DNA of 64,000 bases, taken from Ciona savignyi. Taxonomy: Eukaryota; Chordata; Ascidiacea; Phlebobranchia; Cionidae. Each line of letters starts with the position of its first letter. Position 1 is the stretch's first letter. The position numbers and the translations under genes are program-made. Of this stretch, positions 24,629-36,655 are shown piece by piece. Below the pieces are notes generated by a model. The model had not been told where the DNA came from. It searched no databases and saw only the letters and a program-made list of their open reading frames with translations. The DNA lies in contig CH003195.1 of the NCBI GenBank assembly GCA_000149265.1, forward strand, positions 169,225 through 233,224, read 5' to 3'.

Positions 24629-27600
24629 ATGGTTCGACTTTTATTTGTTTTATTCTACGCGACATATGTACTAGCTTTTGATTGGTCGAAATTAAACTTG
24701 GTGGAAAATCACGTGCATTACGTGTTCTCGAATAACCCAGAACTGACGTCACAATGCAAGAGCGATGAAGCGTGTCCGTATCGGGTAAATTTGAAAAATT
24801 TGACAAACTTAGTAAACTACTAATTTCAAAGCGTCAAACTTTTTTTTTTTCATTCCTAAATCAAGTGTTGTCATATATTTTAATTCTTATAAATTAGCAG
24901 CTCAATAACAATAAGAAAAACTGGGGGAAAACTAAAAGGAAGAAAAGGGGGAAAGCGGAAAGGAGGGAAACTGCACTCCTAAATGAGTATTATGACATTA
25001 GAGTTAGTTTTAAACATGGGGTTAAAGTTAGGGTTCGTATTAGATTGAGATTAGTGTTTAGGGAAGGGTAAATATTAATCTCCATAGTTTTGTTTAGCAG
25101 TTTCCCTCTTTCCCTGCCTTTAGCGTTGCCCGAAAAACTGTTTAAAAACCAGTTTTTCCCTTCATTAATTAGCGCACCAACTCTGTCGACTTGTGACGCA
25201 TTATCGTACATTCCAGAACGTTTTAACAAACGACACCAAATGTTGGGGATTCGAGAAGAATTGCGAGTCTAAAAATAGATTCGGAGGGGAATCCCCTACA
25301 GTGGATTGCGATAACGAAGCAAGCGCCCAGCGCTATTGGAATCAGGTTGATGGATGTATTTTATGTATTTTTATTCATAACATTTTTTGTTTGTTTTTCT
25401 TGTATGGTAACCTCGTATTTGCCCCATCTGCGCACACATTTTTTTTACTTTAAAATAGTAGATACTGGTAAATAGATATCCGTTGTGCTAGAAATTTTAT
25501 TTTCTTACGCACACGGGTTAAATACGAGTTTGTCATATCATAAAGATTTCAACCTTGTACGCACATTCACTTTCATATAGCATGCGCCTATTCATAGACA
25601 CATTTGACACGGGGGTATGTGTATGGTAGAGATAAATTCTTTAATATCGCTGTAATTATCTTCGATTTATTTTTAACCTTAATTTCCTGCACCTACGCCT
25701 TTAACGTCACATCAGGTTAAAAGGGCAATAATTATTATGTCGTAGGGCAATAATTATGACGTACAAACAGCACGTGCCACATTAGTAGGTCATAATGGGA
25801 GCTATATCTGTCCGAAAATGCCATTAGCGCATTTGATGGGTTGATTATAGTTTGTAATTAATGTAATTGGAACTAAACTATGCAGCGTATCATCCATCCA
25901 ACACGACTGTGTGTATAAAGTGATTTTACGACGGTCCAAAGAATAAATACTGGGTGAGCTAAAAAAAACAATATAATCCCCGGTAATACCGTATAAGGGT
26001 GGATTAGTGATTAATAAAAAACGCATTTGGCAATTTAAACTCAATACCACAGGTGCTAGGGTAAGTAGTAAAACATTCACAGTTGCACATTTCCGCCTTT
26101 AAATGCAAGATCGTGTGGCCGAATGGTTAACGGCTTAAACCGTCCGAACTAGCTCTTTTATATATGGTTTAATCCCAGAGAGAATGCACACCGCAAGTCT
26201 CCTTCAACTTGTTTCTATACTTTGTTTAGATGGCAACTAGTGTAGGAATGCGGATTCACAAACGCGGTATTTAAAAATGAGGATTTATTAAGGCTCGCGC
26301 CCCCCTATTTTATTTTTTATTTTTAACCGAGCTAAGTTTCGAACTCATGATGGGCTCGTCACTTGGACCGTTTTTGCATAGCAGTCGGTATATGTATCGG
26401 TCGCGTTAACCATTGGGCCACACGACCGTACAACTCGCGCCCCCCTAAAAATTTCTGTACGCCCCCCTGGAAAGGCGTGCCCCCCCCCCCGCGGTTAAGA
26501 ACCAATGGTCTATACGATATATAAAAACATTATTAGTGACAACCCCATCATTGGATCAAAACTCAGCACATTACAAAAAAAATACGCCGTTTAGAAGTGT
26601 CTCAAATTTAGTATTTTTTAGTGTTTTTATTTTTAGTACGCCGTTTAGTATATTAATATTTTTCACCCTAGGCGGATTTCGGATATCTTCGGAACAAAAT
26701 GGACGAGTTGGAAGATGGAATAATCTGCGACTCGCCGACCGATTCATTCTTACATTGCACCAAGTAATCTAACGGATGATGAATAGTTGTTAACACGTCA
26801 TCAACCCGTCATTAAAATATGGATATAAATATAAAAAATAGTGGACAATGCCGCCAAACCTAAGCAAGATTACAAAAAGCACATGATCCACAAAATATAT
26901 AGTCACCTGATATACATTGCACCAAGTAATACAACGAATGATGTATTTAGCAGGATTTAGTGTTTTGCGCATTACCCGGTTTCGAACCGTTAACCCCTGC
27001 ATCGGTGGTGCGCTTGCAGCAAATTAATCATACGTGAATGTACGTTTTTTTTAATTTAAACGATCGATTTAAATAGAATAAACCAAGGCAACGTTTTATA
27101 TGTTTTTTTACCGGATCGGGTTTACAAGCCCATATGAATGGCTTGCAATCAGTTCTGTTTTAAATCGGTCTATATGTATCGTGTCCAAACATATTACGTA
27201 TAGTTTATTTAAAAAGACTATTTTTTCCATTTTCCCGAAACTTCCTTATTATCAAATAAGATCGTACCTCTTCCAGGCACGCTTCAATGTGCAGGGCTCG
27301 ACATTTGTATCTGGATATGCGCAGAGCTCGGGTTCAAGATAGAGAAAGTATAAAATTGGATAATGGGGGATTCGGTGGATTTTGCGACCTCAATGTCGAA
27401 AAAAGAAATCAGGAAACGGAGATTAAAAGATCGTTGTCCACGTGGTAGGTTTGGTGGGTAGCAGGTAGACCGAGGGGTATTGTAAGACACCTGATGCCCA
27501 CGGTTGAATAAAAAAAACTAATTAAAGTAACTAATTAAAAAAACGAATTAAACTGCAACCATTTTCTATTTAACTAACATATAGGCCATAGGGGATTAAA

Positions 27601-30600
27601 AGCAAATCCTCGTCATTGCGACCGTTTTTTATTGTTAAAAGGGCTCTTCCGAATACTGGAGTCTATAATTACTTCCGTAACTCGCATGAGCTTCCACACG
27701 CGAATTCTTACTCGCCCGAAATTTGATGGATTTTTAGCCCTGATGGAGTATCAAAAAACACCTCGTGCCTTTAGTCAAATTGCCGGAGCTGCAACAATTT
27801 GATGAATTTATTCCCTGTGCGAAGAGCGAGATTAATCAAGGGGTCTCGGCATTAGCATAACCTGTGTACCCGCAGTCGAGTTTGGCTTTATCTTACAATT
27901 TACTTACCGTATTTTACGGACTATATAAAGGGCTTTCGACTATAAGGCGCACTGTCAATAAATTGCTTTGATTACATTTTTGTCCATACAGGCGCACCGG
28001 GCTACAAGACACAACGTAACAGTAGAGTAGTTTAGAGCGTAAGGCTGTGATTTATTTATTTAATAATAGTATTGGTGCTAGTTTTGAGTGTAGGCAATAA
28101 ATTACTATCGGTACTTGATTCATACATTAGGCGCACGGGAGTATAGGGCGCACGATCCATTCAAAAAAAAGGATTTAAAATGCGCCTTATGGTCCGTAAA
28201 ATACCATAAGTCCATAAAATACACGATCATGGTCCGTAAAATACGGTACTCAATTATTGTGCGATAAACCCGAGTTAAACTCTGAATTTCAATAGAATCT
28301 TGGAATTTCAAATGTTCCATATTCTGCTCAATTGTTTAAGTTCTTTTTGCCTTTAAACTGCTTCATTAATTTGCAATCGCTTGGGGCAACTTCAAACTAC
28401 ATTTCTCTTCAGGGGAGAAGCTGTGTCAGACTACACTCAATTGAACTTCAACCCTTGGTCCGACACAAACAAGTATTGTGACGTCATTGTCGACAAACCG
28501 GTGGTGTTCGTACAGTTGGATTTTGGCGGGAACATGTACCATCATTTCTGCGATTTCTTTAATCTCTACCTCACGCAAATGGCAAATAATTCGTGGTTTG
28601 GAACTGACGTCCAAGTGATTCGATGGGATATGGTAGGCGTGCTTTCATTTCCCATATTAGTTTAAGTTATTGGTTTGGAACGATCTTGCAATGGGGGTTC
28701 TACTAAATTGAAGAAACTTCTTAATCATACACAACACACTGCAATAGTTCCGGTAATCCGACGGTGGACGCGAGGTGATCTTACGATTATCTGTGTGTTC
28801 ACGACCATTGCGCTTTCCCGTCCACAAGAAAACACACGAATGTATTATTGACAATATCAAGAAAGCATTCCTACCACTGAACATTTTTAACTTTTTGCTT
28901 CTGTTGTTACCTTTTACACCTAAAGAGCCATTTTAACCGATATTTCACAAAATAGAAATCACTGGGAGCCGCAAAATAATATTTTCGTAATAAAGGGAAA
29001 ACAACACTGTGTAAGATAAAGACGTGATTGTTCTTTTGCTTGTTTTACTTAAGCATGGGTATTGAACTTATTAAGCGCTCGCTACTGTAGCAAAAAAATT
29101 AATTGATAAAAGTCGCAGGCTACCCACCCCTACACTAATGGATACTATGCTATCCTAAATGAGCACCCATTGTAATATATTTGTTAGCGTTACTGTACCC
29201 ATGATGAGCCCATGATGAGCTCGTCTCCAGGACCCTTTTTAGTAAAAAAAAGTCGGTATATATATGTATCGGTCGTGTGGCCGAATGGTTAACGCGACTT
29301 TTTTTCTTAAAAAAGGTCCTGGAGACGAGCCCATCATGGTCCGAAACTTGGCTCAGTAAACATATAAATACCGTCAAACCTCTATTTCACCGCCATGGCG
29401 CTCTATTTTTCAACTCTTTCCCAAAAGTGCGTTCCATTAGAGGTGGCGTTCAAATTTACGGATATATATGAAAATAACAAAATTAAGCACCCGTTCACTT
29501 TATTTCCAGTCGTACCGGTACGGTGAGATGTTCCATGACGCGTGGGATGCATTCACGAGTCACAATCACATCTCCCTGCGCGAATACAGCGACAAACGGG
29601 TCTGTTTCAACGACGCGACGTTCGCTTTTCTGCCTCGAATGATACTTGGACTGTTTTACAACACGCCAGTGGTAAGTGCAATTTAATGCGGTTTGAAATC
29701 CATTAGTTTACTGTTGTAGCGAATTAGTGACATAATTCTTCTTCCCCTGACATTTATTACACATGTCCGACCGGTTAGTCTGGTGGTTTAGTGCAACGCC
29801 TTAGCCCATCATGGATTCAAAGCTTATAGTTCGAAAAAAATAAAGCCTAGCTTCCCATTCATGACTGTAAAAACAAAATCGACTATGGGCATGATGTCTT
29901 ACGATTGTCAAAGATAATCCCCAACTTACGATTGGTATATCTAGGCCACTTGACTGTGTACATCAGATGCACTCACTTACTATTTCCACCCAACAGGAGC
30001 TAAACTGCCGAGGGTCGTCATTATTCCGTGCCTTCGCGGAGCATTTCCTCCATAGAATGGGTATAACTCGACCCGCTCTGCCTATCAAACCAGCCAACAT
30101 AAAGATCACATTAATGAACAGGGGAGCAAATACTCGGTACAAAGTCTACAGGAGAGTTCTAAACCTGGATGAGCTTGTTAATGCTATAAGAAATATACCA
30201 GGCTTAGATATACAGGTAATTTATTTAACTCTAGCCTAATTTCGAAACTAGAACGACTGGTTCTTTAGACTTGGTCTGGATTCGAACCTAGTCTGCCTTA
30301 TTTTTTAAAGCTGACTAGAATTCGAACCCAGGAACCCTATATTTAAATCTAACATGGACTTAAAAGAGAATATCTGATTATTTAATCCTGTGGATTTAAA
30401 ACCAGGATGACTTACTCTGTAACCCTGACAATTCAAAGCGGACTGCCCGACCGGTTAGTCTGGTGGTTTAGTGCGAAGCCTTTCAATTAAAAATAAGTTT
30501 GAATTAAAAGCCAGAGTGCCTTACTTGGTAATCCTGACAAAATTTCAAAGCTGACTGCCTTTATTTTTTAAACCAATGCTGGATTCGAATACAGAATCAC

Positions 30601-31806
30601 TGGTTGTTTAGCCCTGTTCTGGATTCGAATCCAAGGTGTTTGGTTTTCCAATCTTTTTTTCAAAATCCCTTTCACACAGGTTGTAGAATACAGCCAGGAC
30701 AAAATGTCGTTCAAAGAGCAGTTGTCGGTGACGCACAACAGCGATATATTCATAGGAATGCACGGAGCTGGGTTGACTCATTTCTTGTTCCTTCCTCCGT
30801 GGGCTGTCGCTTTTGAACTGTGAGTTCCTTAGCTCTCCTTTGTGCAATGTGCGTGTGCTAGTGTAGGCTTAATGTAAGATTTAACGGCCTAGCCACTTTT
30901 TCCCGGTATACCGTATGTATTTACTGATTTACTGACGTGTTTAAACTGCAGTTTTGTCGCTTTTGAACTGTGAGTTTGTTAACGCTTTCTCTTTTTAATT
31001 TTCTTTTGACCTCCTTTTACTCAAAACGGCAGATTATAGATCTTTGGAAAAGGTATGATAAGCTATCTCGTGCTTACGCCTGTATGTACAAAAACGCACG
31101 TATTTATTTGGACTTAGTTTCGAACCCATAATAAGCTCGTCCCCAAGACCATTTTTGTATGTGATTTGGTATATGTATCCCTCGCGTTAACCATTCGGCC
31201 ACACGGCCGTACAAAAACGAATCTTTGTAACAAATTGGTAGTCGTAAAATTACGTGCTGCCAATAGCCGGGATAACGAAGATATTGTGATGTGTTGAATA
31301 CGTTGATGTAGCTTTCCCACTCAATAAACCATTGAGGTTTGACAACGTCCGTTAAGTGACCAGCCATAGGACACAGTCAGGGCTTATAGCGTGTAGCTGG
31401 TTTCGACCCAATAACCATTCGACTAGTGCCCAGTCGGTTAGCTTGTAGCTGGTTCGTCCCAATAACCGTTCGACGGCCCTACACGCTAACAGTGGAGTTA
31501 ACCTGCCTGACTTTTAAACAACAATTCCCGTCGAAATACTAACAACCATGACGTAACAGATACAATTGTGGTGACGTGCGATGCTACAGGGACTTACCCC
31601 GATTACGCGGGGTGAGGTACATGACGTGGGAGGAGCCGTCTAAGATCAAAGCGTTCGATAAATTCGAGCACGAGCATTATGGCAGCCACGAGAAATTCTG
31701 GAATTTCGAATTCGACGTCACAGAATTCGTACGACTGGTCAAGAAAGCGAAGTCGATGGTTCTAGAACACGACAGGTTTTCGCATCTACGTCGTGACGAA
31801 CTTTGA
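24629..31806 (+). CDS. eogt: EOGT-B: EGF-domain O-GlcNAc transferase (GT61), intact
   Basis: Second EOGT paralogue, same predicted ER-lumen activity. Nine exons: 24629-24784, 25217-25345, 26672-26763, 27277-27444, 28413-28632, 29510-29671, 29997-30215, 30680-30819, 31560-31806; 1,533 nt, 510 aa, consistent phases. Signal peptide [17 protein letters not shown]. Family blocks are [79 protein letters not shown] and [17 protein letters not shown]. It ends HLRRDEL, a good ER-retrieval signal. The exon 2 donor (GTTGAT) is weak. Exons 3 and 4 are poorly conserved but are placed by motif and phase. An AATAAA at 32022 is the likely poly(A) signal. Its last two exons are copied at 43688-44684. Confidence 0.9.
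24922..25137. mobile_element. MITE-B, near complete
   Basis: GGGGGAAAACTAAAAGGAAG at the left; CAGTTTCCCTCTTTCCCTGC then a decayed right terminus. In EOGT-B intron 1. Confidence 0.7.
26109..26190 (+). mobile_element. SINE-B head fragment, diverged
   Basis: CGTGTGGCCGAATGGTTAAC followed by a B-box-like GGTTTAATCCC. It does not fold as a tRNA. Confidence 0.45.
26308..26433 (-). mobile_element. SINE-B (tRNA Ser/Leu-like head, A-rich tail) with 14-bp target duplication
   Basis: Read on the minus strand it starts GTCGTGTGGCC then AATGGTTAACGCGACC (A-box-like), has a B-box-like GAGTTCGAAAC, and ends in an A-rich tail. CTCGCGCCCCCCTA flanks it at 26294-26307 and 26434-26447, a hallmark of LINE-type retrotransposition. 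Confidence 0.75.
26440..26513 (-). mobile_element. hAT-like element end, interrupted by SINE-B
   Basis: On the minus strand it begins CATTGGTTCTTAACCGCGGG and runs into C/G-rich sequence, a typical hAT terminus. The SINE-B copy is inserted in its inner part. Confidence 0.5.
27905..28248. mobile_element. MITE with TACCGTATTTTACGGACTAT inverted ends
   Basis: Left end TACCGTATTTTACGGACTAT and right end ATGGTCCGTAAAATACGGTA are inverted repeats. Inside, TATAAGGCGCACTG and ATGCGCCTTAT are also inverted. This design is known from non-autonomous DNA elements in many animals (from memory). In EOGT-B intron 4. Confidence 0.75.
28690..28830 (+). mobile_element. SINE-A, partial
   Basis: GGTTCTACTAAATTGAAG through CTGTGTGTT, with a degenerate tail; EOGT-B intron 5. 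Confidence 0.75.
29196..29352. repeat. Head-to-head SINE-B pair forming an inverted repeat
   Basis: CTCGTCTCCAGGACC with a T run and its reverse complement GGTCCTGGAGACGAG flank a shared head, giving arms of about 36 bp. In EOGT-B intron 5. Confidence 0.65.
30445..30485 (+). mobile_element. SINE-A, 40-bp head fragment
   Basis: CCGACCGGTTAGTCTGGTGG then TTTAGTGCG. The same head fragment occurs at 29764-29803. Confidence 0.65.
30820..30969 (+). repeat. Foreign 150-bp segment at the start of EOGT-B intron 8
   Basis: Resembles the first about 130 bp of intron 8 of EOGT-C and EOGT-D (shared GCCTAGCCACTTTT, CCGTATGTATTTACT, CGTGTTTAAACTG). It is followed by a second copy of the exon 8 end and donor (GTCGCTTTTGAACTGTGAG at 30956). 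EOGT-B' lacks the segment. Confidence 0.8.
31118..31213 (-). mobile_element. SINE-B copy
   Basis: TTTCGAACCCATAATAAGCT to CATTCGGCCACACGGCCG; EOGT-B intron 8, duplicated at 43993-44092. Confidence 0.65.
31240..31450 (-). mobile_element. SINE-A, old and diverged
   Basis: Order of blocks retained; counterpart at about 44130-44340 in the duplicated block. Confidence 0.5.
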
Positions 31807-32165
31807 TGACGTCATATTTGATGATGTCATGATCTTCTGACGTCACTCGAAATGTTAAAAAGTCGTTTTGATGACCGAGAATCATTCCGGGTGTGACGTC
31901 ATGTTTCAGTAGTCGGTGGAAATGACGTAATTACCGTAAATGGAAAATGGCGGTCAGCGCGACTTTATCGGAACGTAGTGACGATGTAGTGTTCATAGAA
32001 AATATTAGTATTTATACTTGAAATAAACTTTATGATTTTTAGACTTTTCTTTGAACTACTGTATAAATCGGCCTCATTGCACCTTTACACAGTTGTATGT
32101 ACGAATCGGGGCCAATGTTAAGGATGTTGGGGACATTTCTGAAAAAACAGACCCTATGGAAAAGG

Positions 32166-32372
32166 GTACCTCTAAATACTACAGGATCGCTTGGATCACT
32201 TAGATTGCTATGGAAAGTTATTCTAACCCTGTCTTAAACACTAATCTCAACACCAGAACTAACTTTAACTCCAACCCTAACATTAATAGCATTGCTTTTG
32301 TAATTACGAAGTATAGTAAGCGATCCATGCGATCCAAGCGGTCCAAGCGATCCTGTAGTATTTAGAGGTACC
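32166..32372. mobile_element. MITE-A, complete, with target duplication
   Basis: Both GGTACCTCTAAATACTACAG ends are present and TATGGAAAAG flanks it. Its duplicate at 45046-45195 has an internal deletion. Confidence 0.85.
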
Positions 32373-32414
32373 GTATGGAAAAGGCTGAAACATGTAGCGT
32401 ACTGCACTGTGTAG

Positions 32415-32695
32415 TTGGTGCGTGCGAATCTGTACTGGCGAATAAGCAATCAACCAACAGTTGAAAAGACGGGAAAAAGGATTATAAACGATTCGCTGAA
32501 CACGGCGCCACAAGTCCAGGATTTTTTTAACAATTTAAAATTAAAGGTAGGATCTATGATTCGATCTTTCCGATTTTTTTTTATAAATGCCAATCCAGAA
32601 GCCTTTCGCAGCAAATCATGGAAAAGCAAAACAATAATTTTATGTGATCGAGATCTTTGTAAGAGATGCTTGTATAAAGCCCCGTACAAGCTGAT
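32415..32695. other. Region between EOGT-B and EOGT-C 3' ends, no gene seen
   Basis: Convergent 3' ends; nothing coding recognised. Counterpart at about 45200-45590. Confidence 0.4.
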
Positions 32696-32974
32696 GTCCG
32701 ATAGATTAGTCTAGTGGTTTAGTGCGACGTCTTTTCCTCCGAAAGGTTGCAAGTGCTAAACTGGTCGCTAGCTAATCGGTTGTGTCCTTGGGCAAGGCAC
32801 TTAACCGATTGCCCGAACGCAGTGGATTAATGGGTTTTAACAAATTAAAGAAACGTGTGAATCATACACAACTTACAGCAATAGCCCCGGTAACCCGACG
32901 GTGGGCGCGAGGTAAATCTAAATCTTAACCCCCTTGGGTTTCCCATTCACAGAGATAAACATGAATATCCAATC
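32696..32974 (+). mobile_element. SINE-A, full length
   Basis: Head GTCCGATAGATTAGTCTAGT to tail. Present in both duplicated blocks (counterpart 45592-45866), so older than the duplication. Confidence 0.85.
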
Positions 32975-33989
32975 CTTTTCCTATCGTATGTTTAAACCAC
33001 TACCACGAATCACATCGTAAGGATATTTAATATTGTGCGGGCAAAAGGTTCCCACGTCGAGCCCACTTTAATACAGTCATTTAAACGCCTTAAAACTCAT
33101 CATGGGAAAAGCCAGTTTGACTGAGTACATAACTTCGCGCTTCCATAACCAATCTGCGAAACTCAGTCGGGTCGAAGGAGAAATTCCAATATCTATGGTT
33201 CTCAGGGTCGAAGTCCCGTTCTCTGGCGCTGTGTGACGTTATTTTATCGCCACGGCTCCACGTCATGTGCCGGACGCCGCGCAGACGGGCGAGGTCACGA
33301 AAGCATTTCGCCTCGCAGTTATAGCTGTGGGAACAAAAAATACATTTTTACCAGATCAGGTTTCGAACCCTTAATGTTCGAAGTGATTCGTTTTTAAAAG
33401 GCATTGGCCCGACCTTCCCAAAAAAACAATGTCGGTTAAAGGCTTTTCCCAAAAAGCATCTACTTTTCGTTTTCTTAACCAATTTGTTAGTTATATATCG
33501 TCTCTTCGTTACATTAAAAAAATAAATAGCACAGACATTTGAAAAAAGGCAGGATAAAACGGCAAAACTTCAGTTTAAACACGTTAGTAAATACATACGG
33601 CATGTGGGGAAAAGTGGCTAGGCTGTTAAGCCTTAAATTAAACATACGCTAGCACATTGCACAAAGGCGAGCTAACAAACTCACAGTTCAAAAGCGACAG
33701 CCCACGGAGGAAGGAACAAGAAATGAGTCAACCCAGCTCCGTGCATCCCTATGAATATATCGCTGTTGTGCGTCACCGTCAACTGCTCTTTGAACGACAT
33801 TTTGTCCTGGCTGTATTCTACAACCTGTTGTTCGTTGTCAGTTTAATATCAACTCTAAGGTGTAAAAACCTCTTGAGGGTATAAGTAATCAAGCATATTC
33901 ACCCTGTATTAATTATAGCAACTGGTATGGTTATTTAAGGTATCTTGCCATACAAGTTTATTAAACCGTACTTTATACTCAGGAAAATA

Positions 33990-34290
33990 TAGGTGAGGCT
34001 ATTCGTATTTATGCACGTGAATGGGAAACGAAAGGGGCGTTAACACACGGACAATCGTAAAATTACCTCTCGCCCAGGGTTGGGTTACCGTAGCTATTGC
34101 TACGTGCTGTATATAATTTAGCGATTTCTTTAATTTTATTTAGAACCCATTATACCACTGGGTTCTGGCAATGTCTGTTAAGTGCCTTGTCCAAATACAC
34201 AACCGACTCGCTAGCAGTCAGTTTCTTTCTTGCAACCCTTCGGCTAAAATGTAACGCACGAACTCACCAAACTATTCGGCAGTACATTTA
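33990..34290 (-). mobile_element. SINE-A, diverged
   Basis: In EOGT-C intron 8; counterpart at 46888-47180, so inserted before the duplication. Confidence 0.75.
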
Positions 34291-34595
34291 AATACAACAA
34301 CGATTAGACGCACTTTAATAGCTTCTAAATATCGACTGTGGGCACGGGTTACCTTACGATATCCGTACATAAACATTGATCACCCGCCAAAAGAAATACA
34401 AATAAACCATCCACACCCGGTAAAACATCAAACAACTCGACTGCGAGGACACATTGTATTATAATACCTGTGTATAAAGCCTTGCTTACTACCAACTAGA
34501 ATTTAAATCAATCACCCACCCATACCTTGTGATAACTGCGACAAAACAGCTGTGTGGACACAGATTGTCTTACCATGCCCTTTTCTGTTACCATA

Positions 34596-34761
34596 GGATG
34601 GGATAGGATATTCATGTTTATCCCTGTGAATGGGAAAACCAAGGGGGTTAACACACGGGCAATCGTCAGATCACCTCGCAACCACCGTCGGGTGTTGTGT
34701 ATGATTCACACAACCTTCAATTTAGTAAAACCCATAAATCCGCTCAGGCAATGTCCGTTAA
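34596..34761 (-). mobile_element. SINE-A, tail part, split by a piggyBac-type insertion
   Basis: Reads up to CAATGTCCGTTAA, where the insertion starts. The rest of the SINE continues at 35579. Confidence 0.9.
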
Positions 34762-35578
34762 CCCTTTAACTGCCTTAATGTCGTTAACCCTTTAACTTTA
34801 ACTAATTTCTGCGTTTGCCAATATAAGATGATATATAGGTTTGCATTTGAAATTTTTTAGTTATTTAAGTTTTAAAAAACGTATAAATATGTGTGTGGTT
34901 TTGGTTGTTTTAATTAGTTTTAATTACTGTTTTAGTCCCCGATTAGTTTTCAACTGTTGTCGTCATGGTTCGCTTGTTTAGTTTGAAAACAATTCATTTG
35001 TTTTTCGCTTGTACATTTTGAATTAGGCCATTTTTTGAGCTTTTGGAGGCTAAAAACAGATATTCTGTTGAAGAAGCTGCCCTTTTATTGGCTGATAGTG
35101 ATTCTGGGAGCAATTGTGCTTTATTTTCAAGTAGTTCTAGCAATGAAGAACCTTTTTGAAGATGTTTTGCATCAGTTTTGTTTTCCTGTGGCTATGTGTT
35201 TGTGTTTCATTGGGCGAAAGTAAAAAAAAAAAAATTGATTTGCGTATTACGACGTCATCAGTCAAGTTGTGAGGTCATCACAAAAAGAGTAGTACAAAAA
35301 TGGTCCAAAGATAGTCATAAATAACTTTGCTACTTACTGTTTTGTTTGTAAATGAGAAAAAAAGATAGTTTTTGTTGATCTAAATCAGAACACATGACGT
35401 CATTGCACAATGAATGACGTCATCAAAATTTTACTGGTTAAAACAAAAGAAAATTTATTACTGAACAAGTTTTCTGTTGATCATATCATGCTTACATCAA
35501 TAGTTTTTTGTACAGGAGCTTTTAACCTAAGGCAACTTAGCCGAAAAATGACCAAAAAAACAGCCGGCAGTTAAAGGG
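34762..35578 (+). mobile_element. piggyBac-type non-autonomous element, 817 bp
   Basis: Ends are perfect 13-bp inverted repeats, CCCTTTAACTGCC and GGCAGTTAAAGGG, flanked by TTAA at 34758-34761 and 35579-35582, the target duplication specific to piggyBac transposons. At 35037-35159 one frame reads LEAKNRYSVEEAALLL then an acidic/serine-rich stretch and a stop. This resembles the N-terminus of piggyBac transposases and is probably a decayed remnant. It interrupts a SINE-A in EOGT-C intron 8; the SINE at the same place in EOGT-D is uninterrupted. Confidence 0.88.
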
Positions 35579-35680
35579 TTAAGTGCCTTGCCCAAGGACT
35601 CAACCGACTAGCTAGCGACCAGTTTTGTACCTGCAACCCTTCGGCTGTAAGGCGAGGCACTAAACCACCAGACTAACACG
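35579..35680 (-). mobile_element. SINE-A, head part, continuation after the insertion
   Basis: TTAAGTGCCTTGCCCAAGG to CACCAGACTAACACG. Confidence 0.88.
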
Positions 35681-35925
35681 TGAGACAATCATAATCTTCA
35701 AATTAAAGGACACAAACTCCCAACCTTTACGTCGAAGTCTGGAATATTCTTCAGGACTTGAATTAACTCGGCCTCGTTTACAATCTGCCTGTAAACTTTC
35801 CCCAAGTAATCTGGCTTCTTGGAACGGATGAGGAAGGTCACACGGATTCGGCCTGGGTTTGGTCCGTTCTGAGCGGGATTTTTTTTTGTGTTGAGATTGT
35901 ATGTTGTGAAGTATGTGAGTCTAGT

Positions 35926-36320
35926 GTTGGGAACTAGCGATCGTGGGTTTAATTCAGGCCAGGGTTGGAAAACGATGGATTCTGGGTTTGAATCCAAGCC
36001 AGGGTTGGAAAACGATGGATTCTGGGTTTGAATCCATGCTAGGGTTGGAAAACTAATAATCCTGGGTTTTAATTTAGGTCAGGGTTGGAAAACTAATGAT
36101 CCTGGGTTTGAATCCAGGCCAGAGTTGAAAAACGAGGGATCCTGGGTTTAAATCCATGATAAGGTTGGAAAACTAAGGATTCTGGAATTAAATCCATGGT
36201 AGAATTGGAAAACGAGGGATCCTGGGTTTAAATCTAAGCCAGGGTTGGAAAACTAAGGATCCTGGGTTTAAATTTAAACCAGGCTAAAAATAATCGTAGG
36301 TTCCAATCTAGGCCAGGGTT
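35926..36320. repeat. 40-bp tandem repeat in the extra intron of EOGT-C
   Basis: About 10 diverged units around GGTTGGAAAACTAATGATCC plus TGGGTTTGAATCCA; period 40 bp. It makes up most of the extra intron (36365-35869). A related array is at 47865-48220. Confidence 0.88.
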
Positions 36321-36514
36321 TAAAAACCATTCATGTAACAAAATACAACAGAGACCATTACATACCTGAGTTATGTTCATCCTGTGTAGAAATAGATCTG
36401 AAAATGATTTCATCATCCCCGACCCTGAACAGTGGTTTTGCTGCGTAGATTGACAAAAATTAACGAGATGATGGTTTCAATAAAAATTGTCAGTGTTTTT
36501 AGCATTGTTTTAAG

Positions 36515-36612
36515 CAGACTAAATTTCGAACCCAAAAGAGTGGTGGCAGCAAGACTTTTATATATATAAATCTGTGTATGAATCGTTCGCAGTAGCCATT
36601 TGACTACCCAAC
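36515..36612 (-). mobile_element. SINE-B, diverged
   Basis: In EOGT-C intron 6; counterpart at 48400-48495. Confidence 0.5.
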
Positions 36613-36655
36613 AGTTTATATTAAAACAGTTTATGCAATTATTTCATGTTTTAGA

